A stretch of DNA of 64,000 nt from Bin87 sp965220265 (GTDB lineage: Bacteria; Chloroflexota; Dehalococcoidia; Lucifugimonadales; UBA3495), in assembly GCA_965220265.1 (NCBI GenBank), contig CBDCPM010000004.1, forward strand, positions 992,001 through 1,056,000, read 5' to 3'. Each line of letters begins with the position of its first letter. The first letter of the stretch is position 1. This document shows positions 16,899 through 25,401 of the stretch, piece by piece. The notes under the pieces were generated by a model that was not told the DNA's origin, searched no databases, and worked only from the letters and a program-made list of their open reading frames with translations. Position numbers and translations under genes: made by a program.

Positions 16899-17588
16899 AT
16901 GCCCGTGATAACGATTAATGGTCCGATTGGGGCCGGCTCCATCGCCGTCGGGCAACAGGTTGCCCACGATCTGCATCTCAACTACGTGGACCGCATGGTC
17001 TTCGCCGAGGCCGCGCGCATTATAGGCTCCCCGGTCTCCAACCTGATCGCCAAAGAGCAACGGGTCGAGCGGTTCGGCGACCGGGTCACGGCCCTGCTGG
17101 GTCGGGTCCTGGAACGCGCCGCGGTATCGGGAGACTATGACCTCGGGGTTGGCATCGAGACCCTGCCGGAGACATACCACGAGCTGGCCGGCGAACCCTC
17201 GTCGCGGATACAACGCGTCAACGACCAAGTCTTCATCGATACGACTCGCGAAGTCGTGCGCAACTTGGCCCAGGACGGCCACGTGGTGATCATCGGCCGT
17301 GGCGCCAACATCATTCTTGGCGACACCCCTGGCGTGCTCCACGTGGGCATGCTGGCTCCCCTGTCGCGACGCGTGGAAACCATCATGGAACGCGAGAACC
17401 TCAGTGAAACTGAGGGCCGTTCCTACGTGGAAGGCCTGGAGGACGCACGGGTCAGGTTCTTCCAGAAGTTTTTCAAGGTGTCGCCCCACGACCCCACCCT
17501 GTATCACATGATGCTGGACATGGGCCATATGAGCGATGCCACGGCTGCCAAAATCATTGCGCACGCCGCCGGAGACCTGGAGCACTAA
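16899..17588 (+). CDS. Cytidylate kinase-like family protein
   Basis: About 229 residues from ATG 16899 after CGGGAGG. It opens with I-T-I-N-G-P-I-G-A-G-S-I-A-V-G, the glycine-rich loop of the Cytidylate_kin2 group, which lacks the canonical P-loop lysine. Then come L-N-Y-V-D-R-M-V-F near residue 27, H-V-V-I-I-G-R-G-A-N near 129 and a V-E-T-I-M-E-R-E-N-L lid region. It may phosphorylate CMP or another small molecule. It sits alone between pnp and the monooxygenase-fold gene. Confidence 0.8.
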   Translation: MPVITINGPIGAGSIAVGQQVAHDLHLNYVDRMVFAEAARIIGSPVSNLIAKEQRVERFGDRVTALLGRVLERAAVSGDYDLGVGIETLPETYHELAGEPSSRIQRVNDQVFIDTTREVVRNLAQDGHVVIIGRGANIILGDTPGVLHVGMLAPLSRRVETIMERENLSETEGRSYVEGLEDARVRFFQKFFKVSPHDPTLYHMMLDMGHMSDATAAKIIAHAAGDLEH

Positions 17589-17646
17589 TTAACGTTTACC
17601 ATGCCGGCCGACAGTGGCCGGTCGACATCAAGGAGGCAATATAAAT

Positions 17647-17940
17647 ATGTTTATCCGGATGGTTTGGGGCAAGCTTCGGGCAGGTTCATGGGAAGAGTTT
17701 GAGCGGCACTACCATGAGCGCGTTGCCACCGGCACCGCCCCCAAGGGGTTGAATGAGCGGCAGCTAATCCGCAGCACCGAGGACCCGGACGAAGGCATCA
17801 GCCTAAGCGTCTGGGACACCCTGGGCAACCTGCGTGCCTACGAGACCAGCGAGTTCCGCGCCAACATCGCCCGCGAGGTCGAACACCTCTACCGCGGCGA
17901 GTACTGGGTGAAGCACTTCGAGGTCGCCTCAACTGACTGA
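17647..17940 (+). CDS. ABM-fold (dimeric alpha/beta barrel) protein
   Basis: A 97-residue protein with AAGGAGG upstream of ATG 17647. The pattern F-I-R-M-V-W-G-K-L...W-E-E-F-E-R-x-Y-H-E-R near the start and S-L-S-V-W-D-T-L-G-N-L-R-A-Y-E matches antibiotic-biosynthesis-monooxygenase/heme-degrading-type small barrels. These act as monooxygenases, isomerases or simple binding proteins, so a function cannot be assigned. A strong terminator follows. Confidence 0.7.
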   Translation: MFIRMVWGKLRAGSWEEFERHYHERVATGTAPKGLNERQLIRSTEDPDEGISLSVWDTLGNLRAYETSEFRANIAREVEHLYRGEYWVKHFEVASTD

Positions 17941-17965
17941 CCCCGCCCCATCGTGAATCGTCGAA

Positions 17966-17998
17966 GCCCCGCTCTGGCTGGAGCGGGGCCCATTTTTT
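17966..17998 (+). terminator. Rho-independent terminator
   Basis: GCCCCGCTC and GAGCGGGGC form a perfect 9-bp stem with a six-base loop, followed by CCA and six T. Confidence 0.85.
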
Positions 17999-18018
17999 GT
18001 CTGCCGCTTCGTGTATCG

Positions 18019-18438
18019 CTAGCGACTGGCGCTGGCTCCGGCCACGCGGGAGATGCCGGCCCGCGAGCAATCCTCATCCTCCTGGGCCGTACCGCCGCTT
18101 CCGCCGACCGCGCCGGTCAGCTCGCCGTTCATGTAGATGGGCAACGCGCCCTGTCCCGGCACGAACTCGCCGCGCTCCACTTCCATCACCGCCCGCATGA
18201 TGGGCGTGGTGGACCTCTCGGTCAGGTCTCCGCTGGGTTCCCCGAAGCAGGCCGATGCCCGCGCCTTGCCCCGGGACACGTAGGGCGTACGCCAGGCGGA
18301 GCCGTCCATCTTGCACATCGTGATCAGGTCGCCGCGTGCGTCGACGACGGAAAAGCTGAAGGGTTTGCCCAGGTCGAGAGCGGCGGCCTTGGCGCCCGCC
18401 AGTACTGCCTCGGCCTGTTCGAGGGTGATGTTAGGCAT
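18019..18438 (-). CDS. GlcG/HbpS (DUF336) family protein
   Basis: A 139-residue protein of normal family length. I-T-L-E-Q-A-E-A-V-L opens it, F-S-F-S-V-V-D-A-R-G-D-L follows near residue 27, S-R-G-K-A-R-A-S-A-C-F near 55, and G-Q-G-A-L-P-I-Y...G-A-V-G-G-S-G-G-T near 95-117. Members bind haem or cobalamin-like ligands (HbpS) or accompany glycolate oxidase genes (GlcG). Neither partner is nearby. An extended -10 promoter lies upstream. Confidence 0.88.
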   Translation of the reverse strand: MPNITLEQAEAVLAGAKAAALDLGKPFSFSVVDARGDLITMCKMDGSAWRTPYVSRGKARASACFGEPSGDLTERSTTPIMRAVMEVERGEFVPGQGALPIYMNGELTGAVGGSGGTAQEDEDCSRAGISRVAGASASR

Positions 18439-18516
18439 GGTTGATAGTCTCCTCGAGAAAAGCTTTCGTGTTGATACGATTCCCGCGCCGGTTGAGGGGT
18501 TTCAACAGGCTGCGCT

Positions 18517-18525
18517 ATTATAGCA
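18517..18525 (-). promoter_or_regulatory. Extended -10 promoter of the GlcG/HbpS gene
   Basis: On the minus strand this reads TGCTATAAT, a perfect extended -10, about 80 bases before the start at 18438. The -35 is weak. Confidence 0.5.
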
Positions 18526-18588
18526 GGGCAGCCGGCCAAACCACCGCGCTAAGTGGGCACCCCGCCGGTTCACGGGACACGCTCCACC

Positions 18589-18714
18589 ATGTTCGGTTTC
18601 TTCGATTCATTCAAGAAGGGCTGCGGCTGCGCCCTCGGCGTGATAGCCGGGCTCGTCATCGCAATTGTGATTTTTGGCCTGTTGTTCGGCAACTGTGAGA
18701 TCAACGGTTTGTAA
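18589..18714 (+). CDS. Small 41-residue membrane protein
   Basis: ATG 18589 to TAA 18714. A short charged start with F-K-K-G-C-G-C is followed by one hydrophobic segment of about 22 residues and a final N-C-E-I-N-G-L. Codon use is GC-rich like its neighbours. It lies 36 bases before the oxidoreductase gene. The C-G-C before a membrane helix could allow disulfide or metal binding. There is no family match I can name; it may be chance, although small single-span proteins of this form are common. Confidence 0.45.
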   Translation: MFGFFDSFKKGCGCALGVIAGLVIAIVIFGLLFGNCEINGL

Positions 18715-18750
18715 CCAACCTTCCCAGCATCACTTCGCTCAGGAGAGAGT

Positions 18751-19695
18751 ATGCAATTCGGCTTTTATCTCCCCAACCACGGCCCCAACGCCCAACCGGG
18801 CCCGCTGGCCCAGATCGCCCAAACCGGCGACCGCCTCGGCTTCTACTGCATGGTTGCCGGCGACCACGTTCTGGTTCCCAGCCAGATCGATTCGCCCTAT
18901 CCGTACACCGTGGGCGGGGAGTTTCCCACCGGCGAAAGCGGAGAGTACTTCGAGCAGCTGACCCTGCTCACCTACCTGGCCGGCGTCACGGAAAATATCC
19001 GAATGGTCCCCAGCGTGATGATTGTCCCCTACCGCCCGCCCATCCTGGCCGCCAAGATCCTGGCCACCCTCGACGTGCTTTCCCAAGGCCGCCTGATCCT
19101 GGGCGTCGGCGTCGGGTGGATGGAAGAGGAGTTCGAGGCGCTCGGCACACCGCCCTTCGCCGAGCGCGGCGCGGTAACCGACGAGTACCTCCGCGCCTAC
19201 AAGGAGCTGTGGACCAGCCCCAACCCCCAGTTCGACGGCAAGTACGTCCAGTTCTCGGGCATCCAGTTCCTGCCCAAGCCCGTCCAGAAGCCTCACCCTC
19301 CGATATGGGTGGGCGGACAGAGCCGACCCGCCATCCGGCGCGCCGCCACTATCGGCGACGGCTGGCACCCGGTGGGCACCATACCGGCCGCAACCCTGGA
19401 GCCCGAGGAACTTGCCGGCGACCTGGTGACCCTCAACCGGTTCGCCGAGCAGGCCGGCCGAGACCCTGCTGAAGTCCAGGTGTCGATGAAGGCCCCGCTC
19501 TACGACCCGGGGACCATGCAGACCGGCCCACGCCGCCGGTTCTCCGGCTCTACCGACGCCATCCTGGAGGATGTCCATACCTACGCGGAAGTGGGTGTCT
19601 CCCACATCATTTTTGACATTCGCGGCAGCGACCTCAATCAGGCACTGGAACGCTTGGAGTGGTTCGCAGGCGACGTCATGCGGCACGCCGACTGA
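18751..19695 (+). CDS. LLM-class F420/FMN-dependent oxidoreductase
   Basis: A 314-residue protein with CAGGAGAGAG before ATG 18751. It is a luciferase-like TIM barrel: F-G-F-Y-L-P-N-H-G at the start, S-V-M-I-V-P-Y-R-P-P near residue 90, S-Q-G-R-L-I-L-G-V-G-V-G-W near 111, and P-H-P-P-I-W-V-G-G-Q-S near 183, where F420 enzymes contact cofactor phosphate. The expected activity is hydride transfer or oxygenation of an organic substrate. A second LLM gene is at 28920. Confidence 0.92.
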   Translation: MQFGFYLPNHGPNAQPGPLAQIAQTGDRLGFYCMVAGDHVLVPSQIDSPYPYTVGGEFPTGESGEYFEQLTLLTYLAGVTENIRMVPSVMIVPYRPPILAAKILATLDVLSQGRLILGVGVGWMEEEFEALGTPPFAERGAVTDEYLRAYKELWTSPNPQFDGKYVQFSGIQFLPKPVQKPHPPIWVGGQSRPAIRRAATIGDGWHPVGTIPAATLEPEELAGDLVTLNRFAEQAGRDPAEVQVSMKAPLYDPGTMQTGPRRRFSGSTDAILEDVHTYAEVGVSHIIFDIRGSDLNQALERLEWFAGDVMRHAD

Positions 19696-19751
19696 CCTCA
19701 AAACCGTCGCCTCTTACTGACCTCCGCGCGGGCGAGGCAACACAACCGCTA

Positions 19752-19760
19752 TGCTATAAT
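19752..19760 (+). promoter_or_regulatory. Extended -10 promoter
   Basis: TGCTATAAT, a perfect extended -10 element, lies about 90 bases before the carboxymuconolactone-decarboxylase-like gene. Confidence 0.5.
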
Positions 19761-19848
19761 CTGACCGCCTGATGGTCTGCGTCTGCGCCGCAGTTCCATC
19801 GTCGCCTCCATTTCAAGTCAGCCGCTTTTCGTGAGGAGGAATACTGCC

Positions 19849-20640
19849 TTGACTTCCCTCAATGACCGCTATCAGGCCGGCCAAGACATGCGCGGACAAA
19901 TGGCCGGCGGCGATAACACCCACTATGCCCTGCCCGGCGTCGATCAACTGGCGCCCGACCTCAAGCGCATCATCGACGAAGCCCTTTTCGGCACCATCTG
20001 GGGTCGCCCGGGGCTGGACCTCAAGCAGCGCTGCATCGCCACCATCTCTGCCCTGATGACCCAGGGGGAATTGAACCTGCTGCGCCGACACATCGTGCGG
20101 GCCCTCAACGTCGGTATCACTCCCAATCAGGTGGTGGAAATTTTCATCCAGTCTACGTTCTACATCGGGGTTCCCGCCGTTGAGTCCGCGCTGCGGCTGA
20201 CCAAGGACATCTACGAAGAACTGGGCATCGACTACAAACCGGCACTGGAGTACGACGTCAACCAGCATCCGGACGAGTTGCTGGCGCTGGGACAAGAGAT
20301 GCACCGCCGTCATATGGGCGGCACCCTGCCTACGTACGTGGACGAAACCCCGGAAGGCCAACTGGAACGCATCGTCGACGAATACAACTGGGGCGCGATC
20401 TACAGTCGTTCCACGCTGGACGACAAGGAGCGGGCCATCATCTCCCTGGCCGCACTCACCAGCATGGGCGTGTACGATGCCCAGATGCGCCGCCGCATTC
20501 GCGGGGCTATCGGTGTCGGCCTCACCTCGGAAGAGGTGATGGAAATCTTCATCCACTTGTCCATGTACGGCGGTTATATAAACACCCGCACCGCCATGCG
20601 CATCGCCCGCTCCGTATTCAACGAACTCGAGATCGAGTAG
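19849..20640 (+). CDS. Carboxymuconolactone decarboxylase family protein, two domains
   Basis: About 263 residues from TTG 19849, chosen because AGGAGGA lies eight bases upstream (an in-frame GTG at 19831 overlaps that site). Two CMD domains are visible: one around residues 40-115 (K-Q-R-C-I-A-T-I-S-A-L...R-R-H-I-V-R-A-L-N-V-G), the second around 180-258 (D-K-E-R-A-I-I-S-L-A-A-L...R-R-I-R-G-A-I-G-V-G). They lack the AhpD C-x-x-C pair, so decarboxylase/isomerase-type chemistry is more likely than peroxidase. An alpha/beta hydrolase follows, as in protocatechuate-type pathways. Confidence 0.85.
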   Translation: MTSLNDRYQAGQDMRGQMAGGDNTHYALPGVDQLAPDLKRIIDEALFGTIWGRPGLDLKQRCIATISALMTQGELNLLRRHIVRALNVGITPNQVVEIFIQSTFYIGVPAVESALRLTKDIYEELGIDYKPALEYDVNQHPDELLALGQEMHRRHMGGTLPTYVDETPEGQLERIVDEYNWGAIYSRSTLDDKERAIISLAALTSMGVYDAQMRRRIRGAIGVGLTSEEVMEIFIHLSMYGGYINTRTAMRIARSVFNELEIE

Positions 20641-20754
20641 CGTTTGACAAACCCGCGGAGCAACAATCGTCATTGACAGCGCGAGGCCGTCGCCTCGCGC
20701 TCGTCCGTTGGGACAGAACCAATATCAGACAGCACGGAGGTCGGCGGAAACACA

Positions 20755-21549
20755 ATGAAACTGCGCTTGGACGACGGCTGCGATCTGTACTACACCATCG
20801 ACGACTTCACCGACCCATGGACGGAGCCCGACACCGTGGTTCTGCACCACGGCATGGCCAAAAACCATAAACTCTGGTTCGGCTGGGTTCCCATTTTGGC
20901 GCGGCACTACCGTGTCATCCGGTTCGATATGCGGGGCATGGGCCAGTCCGACGTCCCCGAGCTCGGTTATCCCTGGTCGGTGGACAACTTCGCCAGGGAC
21001 CTGGCCGAATTCGCCGACAATCTGGGTTTGGAAAAGTTCCACCTCATCGGCGAAACCGTGGGAGGCAGCATCTCGATGCGTTATGCCACCATGCACCAGG
21101 AACGGCTCCTCTCCCTGACCGCCTGCACATCGCCCACCAGCTTCAACGACGCCCACCACGCCGAATCCGCCGTTCAGATCGAAAACGAGGGGATCGGCGC
21201 GTGGGTCGAGAGCAGCATCGGTCGCCGTCTGGATCCGCAGATTGTAGATCCTGCTTACACCCGCTGGTACGCGGAGCAGATGAAGGCCACCACGCCGCAT
21301 GTGGTTGCCGGTTTCCAGGCCCAGGCGTCTGGCGATCTCCGCCCGCTGCTGAAAGACGTGCAGACTCCGGTGTTGATCATCGCAGCAGCAGCGCTGCGCG
21401 AGGAGGTGCTGGGTGACTTCCGTGGGGCGGCCGACGTGTTCCCCAACGGGCGGGCCGTCGTCTTTCCCGGCGTTGCCGGTTTCGTCCAGCACATCCTGCC
21501 CGTGCCCTGCGCTCGAGTCTGGCTGGACTTCGCCCGAAGTCTCGCCTGA
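20755..21549 (+). CDS. Alpha/beta hydrolase fold protein with altered triad
   Basis: A 264-residue protein resembling 3-oxoadipate enol-lactonases by size, by F-D-M-R-G-M-G-Q-S-D near residue 59 and by position after a CMD-family gene. The nucleophile elbow reads G-E-T-V-G-G, with Thr where Ser is expected. The acid loop reads I-I-A-A-A-A-L-R-E-E with no clear Asp, and the usual G-H near the end is G-F. It is therefore either a Thr-based enzyme with a shifted triad or a non-catalytic hydrolase-fold protein. Confidence 0.8.
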   Translation: MKLRLDDGCDLYYTIDDFTDPWTEPDTVVLHHGMAKNHKLWFGWVPILARHYRVIRFDMRGMGQSDVPELGYPWSVDNFARDLAEFADNLGLEKFHLIGETVGGSISMRYATMHQERLLSLTACTSPTSFNDAHHAESAVQIENEGIGAWVESSIGRRLDPQIVDPAYTRWYAEQMKATTPHVVAGFQAQASGDLRPLLKDVQTPVLIIAAAALREEVLGDFRGAADVFPNGRAVVFPGVAGFVQHILPVPCARVWLDFARSLA

Positions 21550-21561
21550 CGATTCCTGCTG

Positions 21562-22275
21562 ATGGCAGACGGCGCCAGTTCGGGATCTGGCGACATCGCG
21601 GGTGGTGAGACGTCACGACGGAAACGGGGATCGAGCGATCACGCACGCCGTCGTGCCCGGGAGCGCCGCGCGCGCCCTCCGACTGGGTTCCTGAACCGCC
21701 TGATTGCCCGCGGTGAGTTGCAATTGATGCCTCGGCGGGTCAGCCGACGTTACCATCTGCCCCTTTTCATCGAACTGTACAACGTCCAGTTCTTCCAGCT
21801 CAAAGCGCGCTACCTTTGGCAATCGGCCCTGGCGGCGGCGGTGATGCTCGTCGTCATGCTGATGGTCGATTCCGTGGCGGACGCGGTCCTGGCCGCCGGC
21901 CTGGGCTCCAGCGCCGTTATCGTTTTCGTACATCCCAACTCCAGCAGCGCGAGGCTGCGGCACCTGGTGGGAGGGCACATCTTGGGGTTGACCGTCGGCG
22001 CGCTGACATCCTTTGCGTTATTCCATGCCGGCTGGGTTCCAGTACCCGAAAGCGCGCATCACTGGGCCGCCGATGTGGCAGCAGCAATGACGCTGGGAGT
22101 GGTGATACTATTGATGTCGATAACGGACACCGAACACCCGCCGGCGGCGGCGACCGGCCTGGGTTTTGCCCTGCAGAGCCTGGAACTGACGCTAGTGCTT
22201 CTATTCATCGGCGCCGTCCTGACGCTGGCCACCAGCAAGATCATCTTCAGGGCCTACATCCGCGACCTGGACTGA
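21562..22275 (+). CDS. HPP family integral membrane protein
   Basis: A 237-residue protein. A disordered Arg-rich N-terminus of about 70 residues precedes four membrane segments at roughly 85-225. The signature E-H-P-P-A-A-A-T-G-L-G-F near residues 189-200 names the family; members in cyanobacteria and plastids have been linked to nitrite transport. The start codon lies 13 bases after the hydrolase stop, suggesting one transcript. The transported substrate is not evident. Confidence 0.88.
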   Translation: MADGASSGSGDIAGGETSRRKRGSSDHARRRARERRARPPTGFLNRLIARGELQLMPRRVSRRYHLPLFIELYNVQFFQLKARYLWQSALAAAVMLVVMLMVDSVADAVLAAGLGSSAVIVFVHPNSSSARLRHLVGGHILGLTVGALTSFALFHAGWVPVPESAHHWAADVAAAMTLGVVILLMSITDTEHPPAAATGLGFALQSLELTLVLLFIGAVLTLATSKIIFRAYIRDLD

Positions 22276-22380
22276 CGCTTCGACCGGGAACCTTATCCCC
22301 GGGTCACAACGGACGGCTGTGCTACTATGTCCAATACCCGAGCGTGTCAGCCATTCCCATACTGACTCCCGAGGCCGACT

Positions 22381-22647
22381 ATGGATACGTTCAAGACCAC
22401 CGCCAAAATCGCCAAAGGCGGCGTTCTGATTCTGAACAACCTGCCCTTCGCGGAGGATATTGAGGTAGAGGTGACTGTTCAACGCCAGCCGGAGGGATAC
22501 GTCCGAATGGAAGTAGACCCGAACGACCTCAGCCGCCCGGCCTTGCGCAACCCAAACAAGGGTACTGTCTCAAAATATGAACGGCCGTTTGATTCGGCAC
22601 TCACGGAAGAAGAGCTGGACATGTTGGATAACGGAGTTCCATTCTAG
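22381..22647 (+). CDS. Putative antitoxin-like protein upstream of a PIN gene
   Basis: An 88-residue protein. It has K-G-G-V-L-I-L-N-N-L-P-F near residue 12, then V-E-V-T-V-Q-R, then an acidic tail E-E-E-L-D-M-L-D. The plan (short beta-rich N-terminus, acidic C-terminus) fits an antitoxin. Removing the IS element would place the PIN gene about 40 bases downstream, so antitoxin is the best guess; no family name is certain. Its stop codon TAG is part of the CTAG duplicated by the IS insertion, so the product is intact. Confidence 0.6.
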   Translation: MDTFKTTAKIAKGGVLILNNLPFAEDIEVEVTVQRQPEGYVRMEVDPNDLSRPALRNPNKGTVSKYERPFDSALTEEELDMLDNGVPF

Positions 22648-23489
22648 GGGGTGTCGTCAAAACAGTGAGAGGGTGGTAAATTGCCGGTAACAGGGAGAGT
22701 GTGGAAGGTGGGGAGTATGACGGCAGCGCACCGGCGCCACGATATGACCGACGGTGTTTGGGAGCGGCTGAGGCTGTACCTGCCCGGGGGAGCAGGCAAG
22801 AGAGGTCGGCCGGCCCATGACAACCGGCGGTTTATCGACGCCGTTTGCTGGGTTCTGCGCACCGGCGCTCCCTGGCGCGATTTGCCCCCGGACTACGGAG
22901 ACTGGAAGAACACCCACCGCCGCTTCTGCCGCTGGCGGGACCGAGGTGTGTGGGCCGGACTGTTGGAGGAAGTGATGGATGACCCTGATTTCGAATGGCT
23001 GATGATAGACGCCAGCTACATCAAGGCCCATCCCCACAGTGCCGGCGCTCGGGGCGGAAATCAGGCTATTGCCCGCACCAAAGGGGGCTGAACAGCAAGT
23101 TGCACCTGGCGGTGGACTCCCACGGAATGCCGGTAAGGCTGGCGGTTACTGGAGGCACGGTGGCCGACTGCTCTTTGGCGTTGCCCCTGATCGAGGGTAT
23201 AGAGGCGGAGTGTCTGCTGGCGGACAAAGCCTATGACACCAATGAGATCATAGCCACCGCTCGGGCATCGGGAATGAACCCAGTGATACCGCCCAAAAGC
23301 AACCGGAGAGAAAAGCGGGACTACGACCAGGCACTGTACAAGTTGCGGCACTTGGTGGAGAACGGATTCTTGGACTTCAAGCAGTGGCGCGGAGTGGCGA
23401 CCCGTTATGCCAAGAGAGCGGCGTCATACCTGGCCATTTGCCAACTCCGGGCAGTGATGATCTGGAGCAAACTCTTTTGACGACACCCC
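22648..23489 (+). mobile_element. IS5-family (IS427-like) insertion sequence, 842 bp
   Basis: The terminal inverted repeats are GGGGTGTCGTCAAAA (22648-22662) and TTTTGACGACACCCC (23475-23489), perfect over 15 bases. CTAG flanks both ends (22644-22647 and 23490-23493) as a target duplication; a TA-only duplication with longer ends is equivalent. One transposase in two frames fills the element. It lies between an antitoxin-like gene and a PIN gene. Confidence 0.95.
22717..23480 (+). CDS. IS5-family transposase, two-frame
   Basis: The first frame (from ATG 22717 to the stop at 23091) has the DUF4096-like N-terminus (W-E-R-L...T-G-A-P-W-R-D-L-P) and the first catalytic Asp in L-M-I-D-A-S-Y-I-K-A-H. 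The second frame carries L-A-D-K-A-Y-D (second Asp) and L-V-E-N-G-F-L-D-F-K-Q-W-R-G-V-A-T-R-Y (Glu). A -1 slip on AAAGGGGG near 23084-23091 joins them without loss, as expected for programmed frameshifting in this group. All DDE residues are present, so the element may be active. Confidence 0.92.
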
Positions 23490-23534
23490 CTAGTAGGTAT
23501 CCCGTCAGGAATTTCCGGCAACGGCAGCGCCAAC

Positions 23535-23932
23535 GTGATAATCCTCGACACCCACATTGGCGTTTGGTGGTCAGACGAAATAACCCAGCTCAACACGGCT
23601 CAACGTAATGCCATTTCCAATGAGCGCCGCCGACAGGGTACCATAGGCGTGAGCGCAGTCTCATGCTGGGAGGTTGCCTTGCTGACGGAAAGGCACCGTG
23701 TCACGCTGGAATTGGACCCTCTCCCGTGGCTGAACCGGTTGTTGACTTACCCCGCAGTCCACTGCTGCCGATCACCCCAGAGATTGCCGTGCGCGCCTAC
23801 AGCCTTCCTGAACCTTTCCATCGCGACCCGGCAGACCGCTTACTGGTAGCCACCGCAATCGAATGGGCTTGTCCACTCTTGACCGATGACAAGCTGATCC
23901 TTGACTATCCCCATGTCGACACTATCGGATAA
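23535..23932 (+). pseudogene. VapC-like PIN domain toxin, frameshifted
   Basis: From GTG 23535 the frame reads I-I-L-D-T-H-I-G-V-W-W...S-A-V-S-C-W-E-V-A-L-L, then loses homology after L-L-T-Y-P. The continuation P-I-T-P-E-I-A-V-R...F-H-R-D-P-A-D-R-L-L-V-A-T-A...L-L-T-D-D lies in another frame. A one-base deletion near 23757-23762 explains this. All four acidic PIN positions survive across the two frames. The damage means the toxin is probably inactive, unless it is an assembly error. The IS lies about 45 bases upstream. Confidence 0.8.
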
Positions 23933-23947
23933 AAGGAACTGACCCCC

Positions 23948-25360
23948 ATGCCTGACTCCCTTTCCCGCCAGCTTGCCCATTGGGCCGTCAACCTGGACGC
24001 CGCCGACCTTCCCCCGGCAGTTATCGACAAGATGCAGACCTCGTTGCTGCACGCCACCGTGGTGGCGATCATCGGCGCCGCGACCCATCACGGCAAGGCT
24101 GCAGTGAGCCTGGCTCTGGCTGAGGAGGCCTCGGCGCACGGCGCCAGCATCCTGGCCTCCGGAGGCCGCGCCACCCGCTGCGGGGCGGCATTCGCCAACA
24201 GCAAGCTGATGCATGCCACCAACCAGGCAGATTCCTACCGGATGCTCACCCATCCCGGTCCGTGCGTGATACCCGCTGCGCTGGCCTCGGCCCAGCTGGG
24301 CGGCGCGACCGGAGCCCAACTCATCACCGCCATGGCCGCCGGATACGAAGTGGAATCGCGCATCGCCGGCGACTTCATCGCGTCCACGCAGGCGCGTGGT
24401 TTTCGCTCCAGCCCCATCTACGGGACGCTGGGAGCCGCCGTGGCTACCGGCAAGTTGCTGGGAATGACCGAGGACCAGATGGTCACCGCCATTGCCCTAG
24501 CCTGCACCTTCACCGCCGGCACCAACGAGGGGCCGCGTTCCGGCGGGCGGGAGATGATGTTCCACGAGCCCCAGTCCACCCGCAGCGGCATCATGGCCGC
24601 TCTGCTGGCCCGAGAGGACGTCCGAGGATCCGAGGAGGCCCTGGAAGGGCCGGCCGGGTTCTACAACGCCTTCACGGGCAACAACCGGGGCGAGCTCTCC
24701 TACGTGTTCAGCGGCCCCCAGCAGGTGTCCTTTGAGCCTGTAACCGAAGGCTTGGGAACCCGCTGGGAATTGCTGCACACGGTGCTCAAAATGTACCCCA
24801 CGGCCGGCTACAACTGCCCCGTAATAGACCTGATGACGGACATCAGGCGCTCCCACCAGCTGGCGGTAGACGAGATCGAGCGCATAACCATCGACATGAA
24901 CTGGCTCGAGACTCTCTACCCATCGCCGGCATTCCCCAATCCGTCTCGGGGCCAGGCAATTGTGGGCAGCACTCACTACTTCACCGCCTATGTCGCCGTA
25001 AACGGGTCCTATCCACCACTGCGCACCCGCATCGACCCTGGCGACGATTCCGATGCCGCCAGTGCCGAAAACCACGACGCCGTGCTCTCCCTGATGCACA
25101 AGGTGCAGACCGTCGGTCACAAGGATCGACCGGCTTTTGCCCCGCGCATCACCATCGAAATGGCTGGGGGCAACGTGTACCACGGCGAATATCAGGGCAA
25201 CGAGCTGGAGTGGGGCCTGGATGCTGAAACGGACCGGCTGCGCCCACTGTTCCCGCAGATCAATTGGCCCGCCAAAAAGCTGGAGGCCATATTGGCCGCG
25301 GTGCGCGATATCCCCGGCTCCGCGGACATCGGGCAACTGGTCGCTGCCGCCACTCCGTGA
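23948..25360 (+). CDS. MmgE/PrpD family protein
   Basis: A 470-residue protein with AAAAGGAACTG before ATG 23948. It has family marks: L-A-H-W-A-V near the start, H-A-T-N-Q-A-D-S near residue 92, G-F-R-S-S-P-I-Y-G-T-L-G-A-A-V-A-T-G-K-L-L-G near 152 and K-M-Y-P-T-A-G-Y-N-C near 282. Relatives dehydrate 2-methylcitrate, isomerise cis-aconitate or act on related acids. No 2-methylcitrate cycle genes are nearby, so another hydroxy-acid substrate is likely. It starts 15 bases after the PIN pseudogene. Confidence 0.88.
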   Translation: MPDSLSRQLAHWAVNLDAADLPPAVIDKMQTSLLHATVVAIIGAATHHGKAAVSLALAEEASAHGASILASGGRATRCGAAFANSKLMHATNQADSYRMLTHPGPCVIPAALASAQLGGATGAQLITAMAAGYEVESRIAGDFIASTQARGFRSSPIYGTLGAAVATGKLLGMTEDQMVTAIALACTFTAGTNEGPRSGGREMMFHEPQSTRSGIMAALLAREDVRGSEEALEGPAGFYNAFTGNNRGELSYVFSGPQQVSFEPVTEGLGTRWELLHTVLKMYPTAGYNCPVIDLMTDIRRSHQLAVDEIERITIDMNWLETLYPSPAFPNPSRGQAIVGSTHYFTAYVAVNGSYPPLRTRIDPGDDSDAASAENHDAVLSLMHKVQTVGHKDRPAFAPRITIEMAGGNVYHGEYQGNELEWGLDAETDRLRPLFPQINWPAKKLEAILAAVRDIPGSADIGQLVAAATP

Positions 25361-25401
25361 ACATTGCAGCGGTGAGGAGAATTTGACACGGCGCCCGCTG
25401 C

